A DNA stretch of 64,000 nt from Blastomonas fulva (GTDB lineage: Bacteria; Pseudomonadota; Alphaproteobacteria; Sphingomonadales; Sphingomonadaceae): NCBI RefSeq assembly GCF_003431825.1, contig NZ_CP020083.1, forward strand, positions 2,456,501-2,520,500, read 5' to 3'. The position numbers and the translations under genes are program-made. Under the pieces are notes generated by a model. It saw only the letters and a program-made list of their open reading frames with translations, was not told the DNA's origin and did no database searches. Shown in pieces: positions 10,362 to 19,746 of the stretch (position 1 is its first letter; each line of letters starts with the position of its first letter).

Positions 10362-11080
10362 AGCCCGCGCCATATGCGCAGGCGCGTGTCGCCGCGCGGC
10401 TGGCGCACATAGGCCGGGCAGGCGCGCGGACGATAGCCCGGCGCCAGACAGATCCGCACCTCCTGCAGCCATCCGCGGCCATTGCTCTTGATTGCGATGG
10501 CATCGGGCTTCATCCCAGGATTGCGCCGGGCGATCTCCTGCTTGAGCATGCCGTTGGTCAGCGGCCTGCGCGACAGGCGCTCCATGTCTGGGAGCTGTAT
10601 TGCGCGGTAAACCCTTGTCGCAGTTTGGAAATAGGATTGCGGGTCGCGCGCCATGCAGCTGCCGTGCTTGTCCCATTGGTGCGCGATCAGCCGCCGGGAC
10701 GGCATGGAGCACAAGGTGCTGCGGACGACCGACGCTGGCACCTGGACAGGCGTGCGCGCGCAATATTGCGGAAAGGCGGAGGTCTTCCCCTCGGGCCACA
10801 GCCCGTGCAGCACGAATCCGAACTCACCGTGGTTGCGGCTGCACTGCAGCGCTTCACCCGGGCGATCTTCGCGCCCCTTGCAATATTCGGGCGACCAGCT
10901 GAGCGCCAGGGTATAGCCTGTGATGGGCGTGACACGGCGGACATCTTCGGGTCCGCGCCGTGGTGGTGTGACCGGGGCAAGCCGCTCCGGCATTCGGCAC
11001 TGATAGGCCTGTGCGCTTGCCGGAACGGGCTGCATCGCACCCCACAGCCCCGGAAGGAGAAGCGCGGCCAGCCAGCGCAT
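10358..11080 (-). CDS. Ribonuclease T2 family protein, secreted
   Basis: 240 residues with a signal peptide ending near PVPASAQA (residue 25). RNase T2 enzymes cleave single-stranded RNA through a 2',3'-cyclic phosphate. Both catalytic motifs are present: CAS-1 FVLHGLWPE (His92) and CAS-2 HQWDKHGSC (His134, Lys138, His139). Several Cys pairs are in place for disulfides, which fits a periplasmic or secreted enzyme like E. coli RNase I. It begins right after the nadC stop on the same strand, so it may share that transcript. Confidence 0.93.
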   Translation of the reverse strand: MRWLAALLLPGLWGAMQPVPASAQAYQCRMPERLAPVTPPRRGPEDVRRVTPITGYTLALSWSPEYCKGREDRPGEALQCSRNHGEFGFVLHGLWPEGKTSAFPQYCARTPVQVPASVVRSTLCSMPSRRLIAHQWDKHGSCMARDPQSYFQTATRVYRAIQLPDMERLSRRPLTNGMLKQEIARRNPGMKPDAIAIKSNGRGWLQEVRICLAPGYRPRACPAYVRQPRGDTRLRIWRGL

Positions 11081-11935
11081 TCAGACCGCCGTGAAGTCCA
11101 GCCCCACATCGGCAGCAGGGGCCGACTGGGTGAGGCGCCCGACCGAGACGTAATCGACCCCGGTTTCGGCAATCGCGCGGATCGTCTCCAGCGTGACGCC
11201 GCCTGATGCCTCGCAAGGGACGCGTCCGCCGACCAGCGTCACCGCGCCGCGCAGCGTGGCAGGCGACATGTTGTCGAGCAGCAGATGCGTGGCGCCGGCG
11301 GCCAGGGCAGGCTCGATCTGTTCGACATGATCGACCTCGACGATGATCTGCGCGATCCCAGCAGCCACCGCGCGGCGGACAGCCTCGCCGATATCGCCGG
11401 CCACCGCGACATGGTTGTCCTTGATCATCGCGGCATCCCACAGTCCCATGCGGTGGTTCTGCGCGCCGCCCTGACGGGTCGCGTATTTCTCCAGCAACCT
11501 GAGGCCCGGAATGGTCTTGCGGGTATCGAGCAGCACCGCGCCGGTGCCCGCCATCGCATCGACATAGGTGCGCGTCAGGCTGGCTATTCCGCTGAGATGC
11601 TGGACGGTGTTGAGCGCCGAGCGCTCCGCGGTCAGCAGCGCGCGCGCCTTGCCCGAGACATGCAGGATATCGGTGCCGCCGGAGACCTGCGCGCCTTCCT
11701 CGACCAGCAGGCGGACCTCGCAATCGGGGTCCAGTGCCCGGAAAAAAGCCTCGGCGATCGGGAGCCCTGCGACCACCATCGCATGGCGCGCATCCATCAC
11801 GCCGGTAAAGCGTGCGTCTGCGGGGATGACGCTTTGCGAGGTGACGTCGATCCCGTCCGGGCCCAGATCTTCGGCCAGCGTGGAGGCCACGAACCGGTCC
11901 AGGTCAAAGCCGTCGATCGCAAACGCCATAGCCAT
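11081..11935 (-). CDS. nadC: Carboxylating nicotinate-nucleotide diphosphorylase NadC
   Basis: 284 residues; a second ATG at 11929 is an alternative start. NadC makes nicotinate mononucleotide from quinolinate and PRPP in NAD biosynthesis. Visible signatures: LAEDLGPDGIDVTSQSVIP at the start, SGIASLTRTYVDAM, LDTRKTIPGLRLLEKYA (phosphate-binding TRKT), GGAQNHRMGL, IKDNH, and EVDHVEQ..LLLDNMSP. Length is normal. nadA and nadB are not nearby. Confidence 0.95.
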   Translation of the reverse strand: MAMAFAIDGFDLDRFVASTLAEDLGPDGIDVTSQSVIPADARFTGVMDARHAMVVAGLPIAEAFFRALDPDCEVRLLVEEGAQVSGGTDILHVSGKARALLTAERSALNTVQHLSGIASLTRTYVDAMAGTGAVLLDTRKTIPGLRLLEKYATRQGGAQNHRMGLWDAAMIKDNHVAVAGDIGEAVRRAVAAGIAQIIVEVDHVEQIEPALAAGATHLLLDNMSPATLRGAVTLVGGRVPCEASGGVTLETIRAIAETGVDYVSVGRLTQSAPAADVGLDFTAV

Positions 11936-11945
11936 TCATCCCCCG

Positions 11946-11971
11946 CCGGATGGCGCGACGCGCGCATCCGG
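11946..11971 (-). terminator. GC-rich hairpin downstream of glpX
   Basis: CCGGAT-G-GCGCG pairs with CGCGC-ATCCGG: an 11-bp stem with one bulged G and an ACG loop. It sits in the 55-base gap between glpX and nadC, read on the minus strand. No T-run follows, so it may be a weak or factor-dependent stop, or a 3' end stabiliser. Confidence 0.5.
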
Positions 11972-11990
11972 TGCCAAGCCGCAGATCCGT

Positions 11991-12992
11991 TCAGTCGGCG
12001 ATGCGGTGCTCGCCCTTGACCCAGCGCACGGTGCCGCTGGAAGAGCGCATCACCACGGTTTCGGTGGTCATCACGCCATCGCGGCGACGCTTGACGCCTT
12101 CAAGCAGCGAACCGTCGGTCACGCCGGTGGCGGCAAAGATACAGTCGCCCTTGGCAAGATCGGTGAGGTCATAGATCGCGTTCAGATCCTCGATGCCCCA
12201 TTTGCGCGCGCGCGCACGTTCGTCGTCGTTGCGGAACAGCAGACGGCCCTTGAACTGGCCACCGACGCAGCGCAGCGCGGCTGCCGCCAGAACGCCCTCG
12301 GGCGCGCCGCCCGATCCCATGTACAGGTCAATCGTGGTGTCGGGATTGGTCGTCGCGATCACGCCTGCGACATCGCCATCGGGGATCAGCATGATGCCGC
12401 AGCCCAGGCCGCGCAGTTCCTCGATCATCTCGGCATGGCGCGGGCGGTCGAGCACGCACACGATGATGTCGCCGGGCTTCACGCCCTTGGCAGCGGCCAC
12501 CGCCTGCACGTTCTCGGTCGGGGACTTGTTGAGATCGATCACGCCGTCGGGATAGCCGGGGCCCACCGCGATCTTGTCCATGTAGACGTCCGGCGCGTTG
12601 AGCAGGCAGCCGTTTTCGGCGATCGCCAGCACCGCAAGCGCATTGGGTCCCGCCTTGGCGGTGATGGTAGTGCCTTCGAGCGGATCGAGCGCGATGTCGA
12701 TGCGCGGCGCGCCTGCATTGCCCAGGCCCACCTTCTCGCCGATGTACAGCATCGGGGCCTCGTCGCGCTCGCCTTCGCCGATCACCACGGTGCCGTCGAT
12801 ATCCAGTCCGTTCAGCGCGGCGCGCATCGCTTCCACGGCGGCGGCGTCAGCGGCCTTCTCATCGCCCCGGCCGATCAGCTTGGATGCAGCGATCGCGGCG
12901 GCTTCGGTCACGCGGACCATTTCGAGCACCAGGACGCGGTCAAGCTGCGGGGTTTCTGCAGGCGGCGTTGCTTTCAGGCTTGCGCTGGACAT
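11991..12992 (-). CDS. glpX: Class II fructose-1,6-bisphosphatase GlpX
   Basis: 333 residues. It hydrolyses fructose-1,6-bisphosphate to fructose-6-phosphate in gluconeogenesis. The Li-sensitive phosphatase metal sites are clear: IGEGERDEAPMLYIGE (72-86) and DPLEGTT (103-109). LDRPRHAEMI, GDVAGVI and GGAPEGVLAAAAL further match the family. In Sphingomonadales this gene often follows hom; here hom is 2 kb away on the same strand with three genes between. No second FBPase is seen in the window. Confidence 0.96.
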   Translation of the reverse strand: MSSASLKATPPAETPQLDRVLVLEMVRVTEAAAIAASKLIGRGDEKAADAAAVEAMRAALNGLDIDGTVVIGEGERDEAPMLYIGEKVGLGNAGAPRIDIALDPLEGTTITAKAGPNALAVLAIAENGCLLNAPDVYMDKIAVGPGYPDGVIDLNKSPTENVQAVAAAKGVKPGDIIVCVLDRPRHAEMIEELRGLGCGIMLIPDGDVAGVIATTNPDTTIDLYMGSGGAPEGVLAAAALRCVGGQFKGRLLFRNDDERARARKWGIEDLNAIYDLTDLAKGDCIFAATGVTDGSLLEGVKRRRDGVMTTETVVMRSSSGTVRWVKGEHRIAD

Positions 12993-13081
12993 GGCAGGCG
13001 GGTCATCCTTCTAATGTGGGGCACCAGTTCCGCTTTCAGGCCGGGTGCATTGCGCCCGGTCCATAAGGGAGCATTATTGCA

Positions 13082-13606
13082 TTGTCGAGAATGCTGTTTG
13101 CGGCGGCCGTGTTGGCCCTTTCCGCGTTTTTTGCTCCGCCCGCAAGCGCTCAGGACGCCCAGGATGACACGCGGCTGCCCGAGCCCGAACAGCGCGAATC
13201 CGACCGGGTTGACGCAAAGGTCAAGCAGATGATTCGCAAGGCCGATGAATGGACCGGCAAGGAAGAGCGCGCCAAGCGCTGCCAGCCAAGCGCCGCGGGC
13301 AAGGATATCGTGGTGTGCGGCGAGACCGATCCCAGCGCGAAGTTCCGCGTTCCGCCCGATACCGAGGGGCGGCTTGCCACCGGTGGTCCCCCGCCCGCGC
13401 CCGACGTTGCGGGCGATGGCATCTTCAAGGGCAAGGCGACCTTCAGCAATCTGTGCGTGGTGCCGCCATGCCCGCCGCCGCCCGCCTATCTGATCGATTT
13501 TTCCAAGCTGCCCGAGGTGGACGAGGAATATCTCAAGAAAGCGCGCGAGGCAGAGGCTGCCGAACGCCGCCGCGAACAGGCGGCAAGCAGCGGCGGGCCG
13601 CAATGA
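13082..13606 (+). CDS. Secreted hypothetical protein
   Basis: 174 residues from a TTG start; AAGGGAG at 13065-13071 lies 10 bases ahead, while the in-frame ATG at 13091 is too far from it. A signal peptide ends at PPASAQ (about residue 24). The mature chain is charged and Pro-rich, with Cys in ERAKRCQPS, DIVVCGET, SNLCVVPPCPPPP, and a coiled, Ala/Glu/Arg-rich tail. DIVVCGETDPSAKFRVP is a motif I recognise from uncharacterised sphingomonad envelope proteins. No function can be assigned. The stop overlaps the start of the GNAT gene (ATGA). Confidence 0.75.
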   Translation: MSRMLFAAAVLALSAFFAPPASAQDAQDDTRLPEPEQRESDRVDAKVKQMIRKADEWTGKEERAKRCQPSAAGKDIVVCGETDPSAKFRVPPDTEGRLATGGPPPAPDVAGDGIFKGKATFSNLCVVPPCPPPPAYLIDFSKLPEVDEEYLKKAREAEAAERRREQAASSGGPQ

Positions 13607-14136
13607 TGGCCGCCATTCCGGTGATCGAGACCGAGCGGCTGCGATTGCGCGCGCCGGTGATGGCGGATTTCGATGCCTATGCGGCGATGTGGGCCGACCA
13701 GCGGGTGACAGCCTATATCGGCGGCAATCCGCGCACCCGCAATGAAAGCTGGGCCCGGTTCATCGGCATGCATGGGCTGTGGGCCCTGTGCGGCTATGGC
13801 TATTGGCTGTTTGCCGACCGGCGCACCGACGCATTGATGGGGGTAGGGGGCCTTGCCAGCTTCGAACGCGGCCTGCCCGATATCGATGGCGTGCCCGAGG
13901 CCGGCTGGGCGATGGCACCCGACGCCTGGGGCAGGGGGCTGGCGACAGAGGCGATGGCCGCCGTTCTGGACTGGAGCGATACGGTGCTGAAGGCGCCGAT
14001 CGTGCGCTGCATCATCGATCCCGGGCACACCGCGTCGGAAAAGGTCGCCGCGAAACTGGGGTTCGTGCTCTTCGGCAGGGGTGATCTGGACGGCCACCCG
14101 GTCAATATCCACGGCCGCCCTGGGCGCTTGCCCTGA
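13603..14136 (+). CDS. GNAT family N-acetyltransferase (RimJ/RimL type)
   Basis: 177 residues; a second ATG follows at 13606. The opening IETERLRLRAPVMADFDAYA is the standard start of RimJ/RimL-like acetyltransferases. The acetyl-CoA loop is APDAWGRGLATEA, and IIDPGHTASEKVAAKLGFVL forms the C-terminal alpha-4/beta-6 segment. These enzymes acetylate protein N-termini, ribosomal proteins or small amines; the substrate here is unknown. Coupled by ATGA overlap to the secreted protein upstream. Confidence 0.85.
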   Translation: MMAAIPVIETERLRLRAPVMADFDAYAAMWADQRVTAYIGGNPRTRNESWARFIGMHGLWALCGYGYWLFADRRTDALMGVGGLASFERGLPDIDGVPEAGWAMAPDAWGRGLATEAMAAVLDWSDTVLKAPIVRCIIDPGHTASEKVAAKLGFVLFGRGDLDGHPVNIHGRPGRLP

Positions 14137-14157
14137 CGATTACCTGAGGTTGGGCTG

Positions 14158-15093
14158 TCAGTGCTTCTTGCCCGGAAGTGCCTTCAAGGCCAGCGCGATG
14201 ATGCTGCCAAGAATAAAGCCGACGATACCAGCGCCCACAGCGCCAACAAGCCATTCGACCAGCCCGCCGATCGCAGGGACAGCCGCGCCGGCTGCCACCG
14301 CGATATCGTGGATCAGGTGCTCGGGACCTGCAAAACCGAACACCGCCAGCCCGTGGATGATGATCTGACCGCCGACCCAGATCATCGCTGCTGTCCCGAT
14401 GATCGCCAGCGCCGACATCACGATCGGCATCGCCTTGACCAGCCCCCGGCCAAAGCCCTGCAGCGCGGCCGAAGGCTTTTGCGCCAGATGCAGGCCGAAA
14501 TCGTCCATCTTCACGATCAGCGCCACCGCGCCATAGACCGCAGCGGTAATCACCAGTCCGACCAGCGCCAGCACGGCTGCCTGGATGGCGATCGGGCGGC
14601 TGGCGACTTCTGACAACGCAATCGCCATGATCTCGGCCGAAAGGATCAGGTCAGTGCGCACCGCGCCGCTGACCCGCTCGTTCTCGAGCGCGAACATGTC
14701 CTGAACCTGGCTGACATCCTCGGCGACATCCTGATGGTGGCCAAGCTTGTGGATCACCTTTTCGGCGCCCTCGAAGCACAGATACAGCCCGCCCAGCATC
14801 AGGATCGGCGTGATCGCCCAAGGCAGGAATGCGCTGAGCAGCAGCCCGATGGGCAGCAGGATGATGAACTTGTTGAACAGCGAACCCTTGGCGATCCGCC
14901 AGATGACGGGAAGCTCGCGCTCGGGCTTGAAATCGGTGACATATTGCGGGGTAACCGCAGCGTCATCGACCACGACCCCGGCCGCCTTGGCGCCGGCCTT
15001 GGCCGAGGCTGCGCCGACATCGTCGAGCGAGACCGCCGCCAGCCGCGTCAGCGCTGCGACATCGTCCAAAAGTGCAGCAAGGCCTGAGGGCAT
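14158..15093 (-). CDS. DUF808 (YedI-like) inner-membrane protein
   Basis: 311 residues. The N-terminus MPSGLAALLDDVAAL and the early DDVGAASAKAGAKAAGVVVDD segment are diagnostic of DUF808. Several membrane segments follow (FIILLPIGLLLSAFLPWAI, AVLALVGLVITAAVYGAVALI, IVMSALAIIGTAAMIWVGG, a last one near IVGFILGSIIALAL). Function of the family is not established. It begins 4 bases after the hom stop on the same strand, so the two probably share a transcript. Confidence 0.9.
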   Translation of the reverse strand: MPSGLAALLDDVAALTRLAAVSLDDVGAASAKAGAKAAGVVVDDAAVTPQYVTDFKPERELPVIWRIAKGSLFNKFIILLPIGLLLSAFLPWAITPILMLGGLYLCFEGAEKVIHKLGHHQDVAEDVSQVQDMFALENERVSGAVRTDLILSAEIMAIALSEVASRPIAIQAAVLALVGLVITAAVYGAVALIVKMDDFGLHLAQKPSAALQGFGRGLVKAMPIVMSALAIIGTAAMIWVGGQIIIHGLAVFGFAGPEHLIHDIAVAAGAAVPAIGGLVEWLVGAVGAGIVGFILGSIIALALKALPGKKH

Positions 15094-15097
15094 GGGG

Positions 15098-16402
15098 TCA
15101 GTCTCCCAGAATGTGGATAACGAGCGGAGCAGCGTGCAAGCTGGGGGAACCGTTGAGCGCGGAAATGGTTGCCGCCACCGCGCTTTCGGGGCCTTCGTGC
15201 GTTACCATGGCGACCAGCACGCTGCCATCGGGGCTGCGGCCCTTCTGGATCAGGCTCTCGATCGAGACTCCGGCGTCGCGCATCGCGGCGGTGATCTCGG
15301 CCAGAACGCCCGGGCGGTCGGCAACCTCGAAGCGCAGATAGCATTTGCCGATGCGGTGACCGGTTTCGGCGCGCTGCACCTGCTCGAGCTCGCGCACCGG
15401 CATCGAGAAAGCCGGGCCGATCTCGCCGCGCGCGATGTCGATGAGGTCCGCGACCACGGCGCTGGCGGTCGGGCCATCGCCCGCGCCTGCGCCCTGGAAC
15501 AGCAGCCTCCCTGAGAAATTGCCCTCTGCCACCACCGCGTTGGTCGATCCGTCGACATGCGCCAGTGGATGGTTCATCGGCACCAGATAGGGGTGGACCC
15601 GCTGGAACAGCCGCGCGTCGCCGTTGCTGCCGTCGAGTTCGGCCATGCCGATCAGGCGGATGCGATAGCCCAGCGCATCGGCCTGCGCGATATCGGCGGA
15701 GAGCACCTTGCGGATGCCGCTGCGTTCGATGCCCTCAAAGTCGAGCTGCGTTCCGAAGGCGAGCGCGGCGAGGATCGACAGCTTGTGCGCGGCATCAACG
15801 CCATCGATGTCGAAGCTGGGGTCGGCTTCGGCGAAGCCGCGTGCCTGCGCTTCGGCAAGCACTTCGGCAAAGTCCTGGCCGGTCTTTTCCATCGCCGACA
15901 GGATGAAATTGCAGGTGCCGTTGAGGATGCCATAGACCCGCTCAAGCCGGTTGGCCGCAGCGCCCTCGCGCAGCCCCTTGATGACGGGGATGCCGCCTGC
16001 CACCGCAGCTTCATATTTAAAAGCGAGACCGGCAGTCTCGGCACGCTGCGCAAGATCGAGTCCGTGGTGCGCGACCATCGCCTTGTTGGCGGTGACGAAC
16101 GCCTTGCCGCCGGCGATGCTTTCCTTCGCCAGCGTCAGCGCGGGGCCGTCTGCGCCGCCGATCAGCTCGACCACCACGTCGATATCGGGGCGGCTGGCGA
16201 ATTCGCCCATGTCATCGACCCATTCATAGGGCGACAGATCGACGCCGCGATCCTTGGAGCGGTCGCGTGCGGTGATCGCGGCGACGCGAATCGGCTTGCC
16301 CGCGCGCCGCGCGATCAGCGCCGCATTTTCCTCCAGCAGCCGGATCACGCCCGCGCCCACGGTACCCAGCCCGACCAGCGCGATGTTCAGCGTTTCACCC
16401 AT
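15098..16402 (-). CDS. hom: Homoserine dehydrogenase with C-terminal ACT domain
   Basis: 434 residues. It reduces aspartate-semialdehyde to homoserine, the branch point to threonine and methionine. NAD(P)-binding loop GLGTVGAG (11-18); catalytic-domain signatures VTANKAMVAHHG, YEAAVAGGIPVI and FAEADPSFDIDGVDAAHK. The last 80 residues form an ACT domain (LRFEVADRPGVLAEITAAM), the usual site of threonine feedback control. thrC lies at 28639-30054 and not beside it. Confidence 0.96.
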   Translation of the reverse strand: MGETLNIALVGLGTVGAGVIRLLEENAALIARRAGKPIRVAAITARDRSKDRGVDLSPYEWVDDMGEFASRPDIDVVVELIGGADGPALTLAKESIAGGKAFVTANKAMVAHHGLDLAQRAETAGLAFKYEAAVAGGIPVIKGLREGAAANRLERVYGILNGTCNFILSAMEKTGQDFAEVLAEAQARGFAEADPSFDIDGVDAAHKLSILAALAFGTQLDFEGIERSGIRKVLSADIAQADALGYRIRLIGMAELDGSNGDARLFQRVHPYLVPMNHPLAHVDGSTNAVVAEGNFSGRLLFQGAGAGDGPTASAVVADLIDIARGEIGPAFSMPVRELEQVQRAETGHRIGKCYLRFEVADRPGVLAEITAAMRDAGVSIESLIQKGRSPDGSVLVAMVTHEGPESAVAATISALNGSPSLHAAPLVIHILGD

Positions 16403-16542
16403 CAGACGTCCTTCAGCGTTAATTCATCCGCTTGGCTCTTAGCGTCTGCCGCGTCAAAGGGAAGAGGGCAAGCCGGGTTGTTGCGTGGCCAAACCCTGCC
16501 TATAGGCGCTGCGATAATCGGGGCGCGCGAAAGGTCTGCATC

Positions 16543-17352
16543 ATGTCATCGCCAACTGTTCTCATCCTCGCGGGCAAGCGTGATGGCAAGCTCGACCCGC
16601 TGGCCGAAGCCGCGGGCGTCACCCACAAGTGCAACGTGCCGATCCAGGGCAAGCCGCTGCTGCAATGGGTGCTCGAGGGCGTAAAGGATGGATGGGCCGA
16701 TGCGCCGATCTGGGTCTCTATCCACGATCCTGCGGTGATCGCCGATGTGCCTGGCGTTGCCGAGCTGACCGCAGCGGGCCGCCTGCACATGAGCGTGTCG
16801 CGCGATGGCATCGTCGAGAGCATCGAGGCTGTCATTGAGCAGGCCAATAAGCAGGGAACCAATCCGTTCCCGATGCTGATCACCACCGGTGACAACGTGC
16901 TGGTCACCGCAGAGGAGATCCGGGCCATCCACGATTTCGGAATGCGCGAAGGGGCAGGGGCGGTGATCGCGATCGCCGAAAAGGCCTCGATCCTCGCCGA
17001 GCACCCCGAGGCGCAGCGGCGGTTCTACGAGTTCAAGGACATGGCGATCTCCAACTGCAACGCCTACTGGCTGCGCGATGCGGCCTCGTTCCGCGCGGCA
17101 GAGGCGTTTCGCGGTGGCGGCCAGTTCATCAAGACCAAGGGCCGGATCGCGCAGGCCTTCGGTATCCTCAACCTCATCCGGTTCCGGCTGGGCTGGTCGA
17201 CGGTCGATGGCGCGATGGCGGCGATCTCGCGCCGGTTCAAGGTCAAGGTCCGCGCGTTCCTGCTCACCGAAGGCGCCTATGCGGTCGATGTCGACAACGA
17301 GCGCACCTACAAGATCGCCGAGATGCTGCTCGCCAAGCGCAAGCCTTCATAG
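16543..17352 (+). CDS. NTP transferase (MobA-like nucleotidyltransferase)
   Basis: 269 residues from ATG 16543, with AAAGG about 9 bases ahead; the upstream extension of the frame is not needed. The N-terminal nucleotide-binding motif is LILAGKRDGKLDPLAEAAG with conserved GKPLLQWVL; LITTGDNVLVT gives the catalytic Asp region. The fold is that of sugar-nucleotide or molybdenum-cofactor nucleotidyltransferases. The C-terminal third (TKGRIAQAFGILNLIRFRLG) suggests a membrane-lipid-type acceptor, but this is a guess. It is divergent from hom with a 140-base gap. Confidence 0.8.
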   Translation: MSSPTVLILAGKRDGKLDPLAEAAGVTHKCNVPIQGKPLLQWVLEGVKDGWADAPIWVSIHDPAVIADVPGVAELTAAGRLHMSVSRDGIVESIEAVIEQANKQGTNPFPMLITTGDNVLVTAEEIRAIHDFGMREGAGAVIAIAEKASILAEHPEAQRRFYEFKDMAISNCNAYWLRDAASFRAAEAFRGGGQFIKTKGRIAQAFGILNLIRFRLGWSTVDGAMAAISRRFKVKVRAFLLTEGAYAVDVDNERTYKIAEMLLAKRKPS

Positions 17353-17384
17353 AGCACGCCCTGCTAGAGCACGCCAGATCCGCC

Positions 17385-17464
17385 GTCATCCCCGCGAACG
17401 CGGGAATCCCGCTTGTTCTGCAACCTCGGCGCAGCAGCGGGACCCCCGCGTTCGCGGGGATGAC
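17385..17464. repeat. Palindromic intergenic repeat, family A, copy 2
   Basis: Most complete copy. Outer arms GTCATCCCCGCGAACGCGGG and its exact complement at the far end are joined to inner arms ATCCCGCTTGTT / CAGCAGCGGGAC. It can fold as one long stem or a three-arm structure. It sits between the convergent nucleotidyltransferase and lepB genes, where it could also act as a transcription stop. Confidence 0.9.
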
Positions 17465-17488
17465 GATGACGTTACAGAGTATTGAGTG

Positions 17489-18412
17489 TCAGTCCTTGCC
17501 CGCGCGGAGCGAATTGCCTGCCCGCTCTCCGCGCAGCGACTGCCACCAGCTCATCGGGTTCCAGTTGGTGCTGCCGTCGAGCGAGAAGGTGACGATCTCC
17601 GCCCGGCCGCCGATATTCTCCAGCGGCACCGCGCCGCCCAGGCCGAGTTCTTCCAGGCTCGCGCGGCTGTCGGCGCTGCGGTCGCGGTTGTCGCCCATCA
17701 GGAAGACATGGCCCGCAGGCACCTTGTAGGGGCCGTAATTGTCGAGCGGATAGTCGGGGCCGAGATCGATGGTGTTGTACGAAACGCCATTGGGAAGCGT
17801 CTCGCGGATGATCGGCAGCTCGCAATAATATCGGCCATCGGCGCCGCGCATCTTGAGCATCGGGAAATCGCTGGCGTTGCACGGCGAGTTCAGATCGACC
17901 GGCAGCAGCATGTTGGGCTGCACCGCGCGCACCACTTCTTCGCCGTTGAGGATCACCCGGCCCGAGCGCACCTCGATGGTGTCGCCGGGGCGGCCGATGA
18001 CGCGCTTGATATAGTCGGCGTTGCCGCCCGGGGGCGTGGCGATGACGATGTCACCATATTCGGGCGTCGATCCCATGATCCGCCCCTTCATCGGCGGCAG
18101 CAGGTGGAACGACACCGACACCCAGGACCAGCCATAGGGGTATTTGCTCACCACCAGCCGGTCGCCGACCAGCAGGTTGGGCATCATCGACATGGTTGGG
18201 ATGTAGAAGGGCTTGGCGACCAGCGAATGGAACGCCAGCACCGCGAGCAGCAGCAGGAACAGGCCGCGCACCTCGTCGAACCAGTTGATCGGCTTGTGCT
18301 CGTCTTCGGCGAGCGGACGGCGAACGGTGTCAGCGTCGATCGCGGCGTCGGAAGCTTCGGGTGCCATGCGGGTGTCTTTCGGGTCCGGACCGGGCGGGGG
18401 AGTATCAGTCAA
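17489..18412 (-). CDS. lepB: Signal peptidase I LepB
   Basis: 307 residues from a TTG at 18412 that lies inside the acpS end; an ATG at 18367 (292 residues) is an alternative. It cleaves signal peptides of exported proteins at the periplasmic face. One TM anchor is at about 51-66 ([16 protein letters not shown]). Catalytic Ser75 is in [15 protein letters not shown], catalytic Lys136 in [11 protein letters not shown]; the [12 protein letters not shown] box E is near the C-terminus. The 8-base overlap with acpS suggests coupling within the pyrE-to-lepB run. Confidence 0.95.
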   Translation of the reverse strand: MTDTPPPGPDPKDTRMAPEASDAAIDADTVRRPLAEDEHKPINWFDEVRGLFLLLLAVLAFHSLVAKPFYIPTMSMMPNLLVGDRLVVSKYPYGWSWVSVSFHLLPPMKGRIMGSTPEYGDIVIATPPGGNADYIKRVIGRPGDTIEVRSGRVILNGEEVVRAVQPNMLLPVDLNSPCNASDFPMLKMRGADGRYYCELPIIRETLPNGVSYNTIDLGPDYPLDNYGPYKVPAGHVFLMGDNRDRSADSRASLEELGLGGAVPLENIGGRAEIVTFSLDGSTNWNPMSWWQSLRGERAGNSLRAGKD

Positions 18413-18809
18413 TGGGCCGCGCCTCGATGATCACGAATGCCTGCGCCCATGGATGATCATCGGTGAGCGTCAGATGAATGAAGGCGCTATGGCCTGCGGG
18501 AATCATGCTGTCCAGCCGTGCTTTCGCACCCCCGGTCAGTTTCAGCGTCGGTGCGCCCGAAGGGGCATTGACGACGCCGATGTCCTTCATGAACACGCCC
18601 GCCTTGAACCCGGTTCCAACCGCCTTGGAAAAAGCCTCCTTGGCGGCAAAGCGCTTGGCGAGCGTTCCCGCCTTGGTGAAGGGGCGGCGGGCGGCCTTGG
18701 CCTGTTCGGTTTCAGTAAACACGCGCTGCTCGAACCGCACGCCGAACCGGTCGAGCGACTTCTGGATTCGCTCAATATTGCAAAGGTCAGAGCCGAGGCC
18801 GATGATCAT
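18405..18809 (-). CDS. acpS: Holo-[acyl-carrier-protein] synthase AcpS
   Basis: 134 residues from ATG 18809; the frame extends upstream into a repeat and that part is not coding. AcpS moves phosphopantetheine from CoA to ACP. The signatures are [15 protein letters not shown] with the Mg-binding Asp, and [15 protein letters not shown] with the catalytic Glu/Lys pair. The lengths of the two blocks and of the whole protein are normal. It is followed by lepB and preceded by pdxJ, a common alphaproteobacterial order. Confidence 0.96.
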   Translation of the reverse strand: MIIGLGSDLCNIERIQKSLDRFGVRFEQRVFTETEQAKAARRPFTKAGTLAKRFAAKEAFSKAVGTGFKAGVFMKDIGVVNAPSGAPTLKLTGGAKARLDSMIPAGHSAFIHLTLTDDHPWAQAFVIIEARPID

Positions 18810-18818
18810 AGGGTTACG

Positions 18819-18977
18819 CCTCCCCCCTTGCGGGGGAGGATGGAGTTGGCCTGGCAGCTTGCTGCCTGGCAACTCCTGGAGAGGGTGGCGGAGGCATGGC
18901 GCAGTTGCCCTCTCCCGCCGCGACTAGGCAGCAAGCTGCCAAGTCTCGCGCCCTCTCCCGTAAAGGGAGAGGGGTGG
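18819..18977. repeat. Palindromic intergenic repeat, family B, long composite copy
   Basis: A GC-rich hairpin (CCTCCCC..GGGGGAGG at 18819-18839) opens the element and a CTCTCCC..GGGAGAG hairpin (18952-18970) closes it. Between them GGCAGCTTGCTGCC and its complement GGCAGCAAGCTGCC form a second, inner pair. The CTCCC/GGGAG hairpin recurs at 24457 and 46081. Located between pdxJ and acpS. Confidence 0.75.
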
Positions 18978-19005
18978 GATACGACCGTCTGCATCATTGC
19001 AAGAA

Positions 19006-19746
19006 TCACCGCGCTTCATCCATCAGCTGCCGCATCCGGCGAATGCTGGCCTCCAGCCCGTCGAAGATTGCCTCGCCGATCAGGTAATGGCCGATGTTGA
19101 GCTCGGCGAGCTGGGGAATCGCCGCAATGGGCTGGACATTATCGAACGTCAGGCCGTGCCCCGCATGCGGTTCGATGCCGTTCTTGGTGGCGAGCGCCGC
19201 GGCATCGGCGATGCGCTTGAGCTCGGTCTCGATCCCGTCGCGGTCCTCGTCCAGCCACAGATGTGCGTAGCGCCCGGTGTGCAGTTCGACCACCGGTGCG
19301 CCCAGCCGCATCGCGGCGTCGATCTGCCGCGCCTCCGGCTCGATGAACAGGCTGACGCGGATTCCCGCATCGGCAAGGCGCCCGACGATGGGCGCGAGCG
19401 TGTTGTGCATGCCAGCGGCATCCAGCCCGCCCTCGGTGGTGCGCTCCTCGCGCTTTTCGGGAACGATGCACGCAGCGTGTGGACGGTGGCGCAGCGCGAT
19501 CTCGAGCATTTCCTCGGTCGCGGCCATCTCCAGATTGATCGGCAGGGTCGACCCCGCCATGATCGTGTCGAGATCGCTGTCGCGGATGTGCCGCCGGTCC
19601 TCGCGCAGGTGGACGGTAATGCCATCGCCGCCCGCCGCCTGGACAATCCGCACCGCGCGCATCGGATCGGGGTGATCCCCGCCGCGCGCGTTGCGGATGG
19701 TGGCGACGTGGTCGATGTTGACGCCTAGGCGCAGGTGCTGTGTCAT
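19006..19746 (-). CDS. pdxJ: Pyridoxine 5'-phosphate synthase PdxJ
   Basis: 246 residues from ATG 19746, which overlaps the upstream stop by 4 bases (ATGA). It condenses 1-deoxyxylulose-5-phosphate with aminoacetone phosphate in the DXP-dependent vitamin B6 route. Signatures: LRLGVNIDHVATIRNARGG, GGDGITVHLREDRRHI, LPINLEMA, ELHTGRYA, and GHGLTFDNV. The TIM-barrel length is normal. The gene lies between the serine hydrolase and acpS. Confidence 0.96.
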   Translation of the reverse strand: MTQHLRLGVNIDHVATIRNARGGDHPDPMRAVRIVQAAGGDGITVHLREDRRHIRDSDLDTIMAGSTLPINLEMAATEEMLEIALRHRPHAACIVPEKREERTTEGGLDAAGMHNTLAPIVGRLADAGIRVSLFIEPEARQIDAAMRLGAPVVELHTGRYAHLWLDEDRDGIETELKRIADAAALATKNGIEPHAGHGLTFDNVQPIAAIPQLAELNIGHYLIGEAIFDGLEASIRRMRQLMDEAR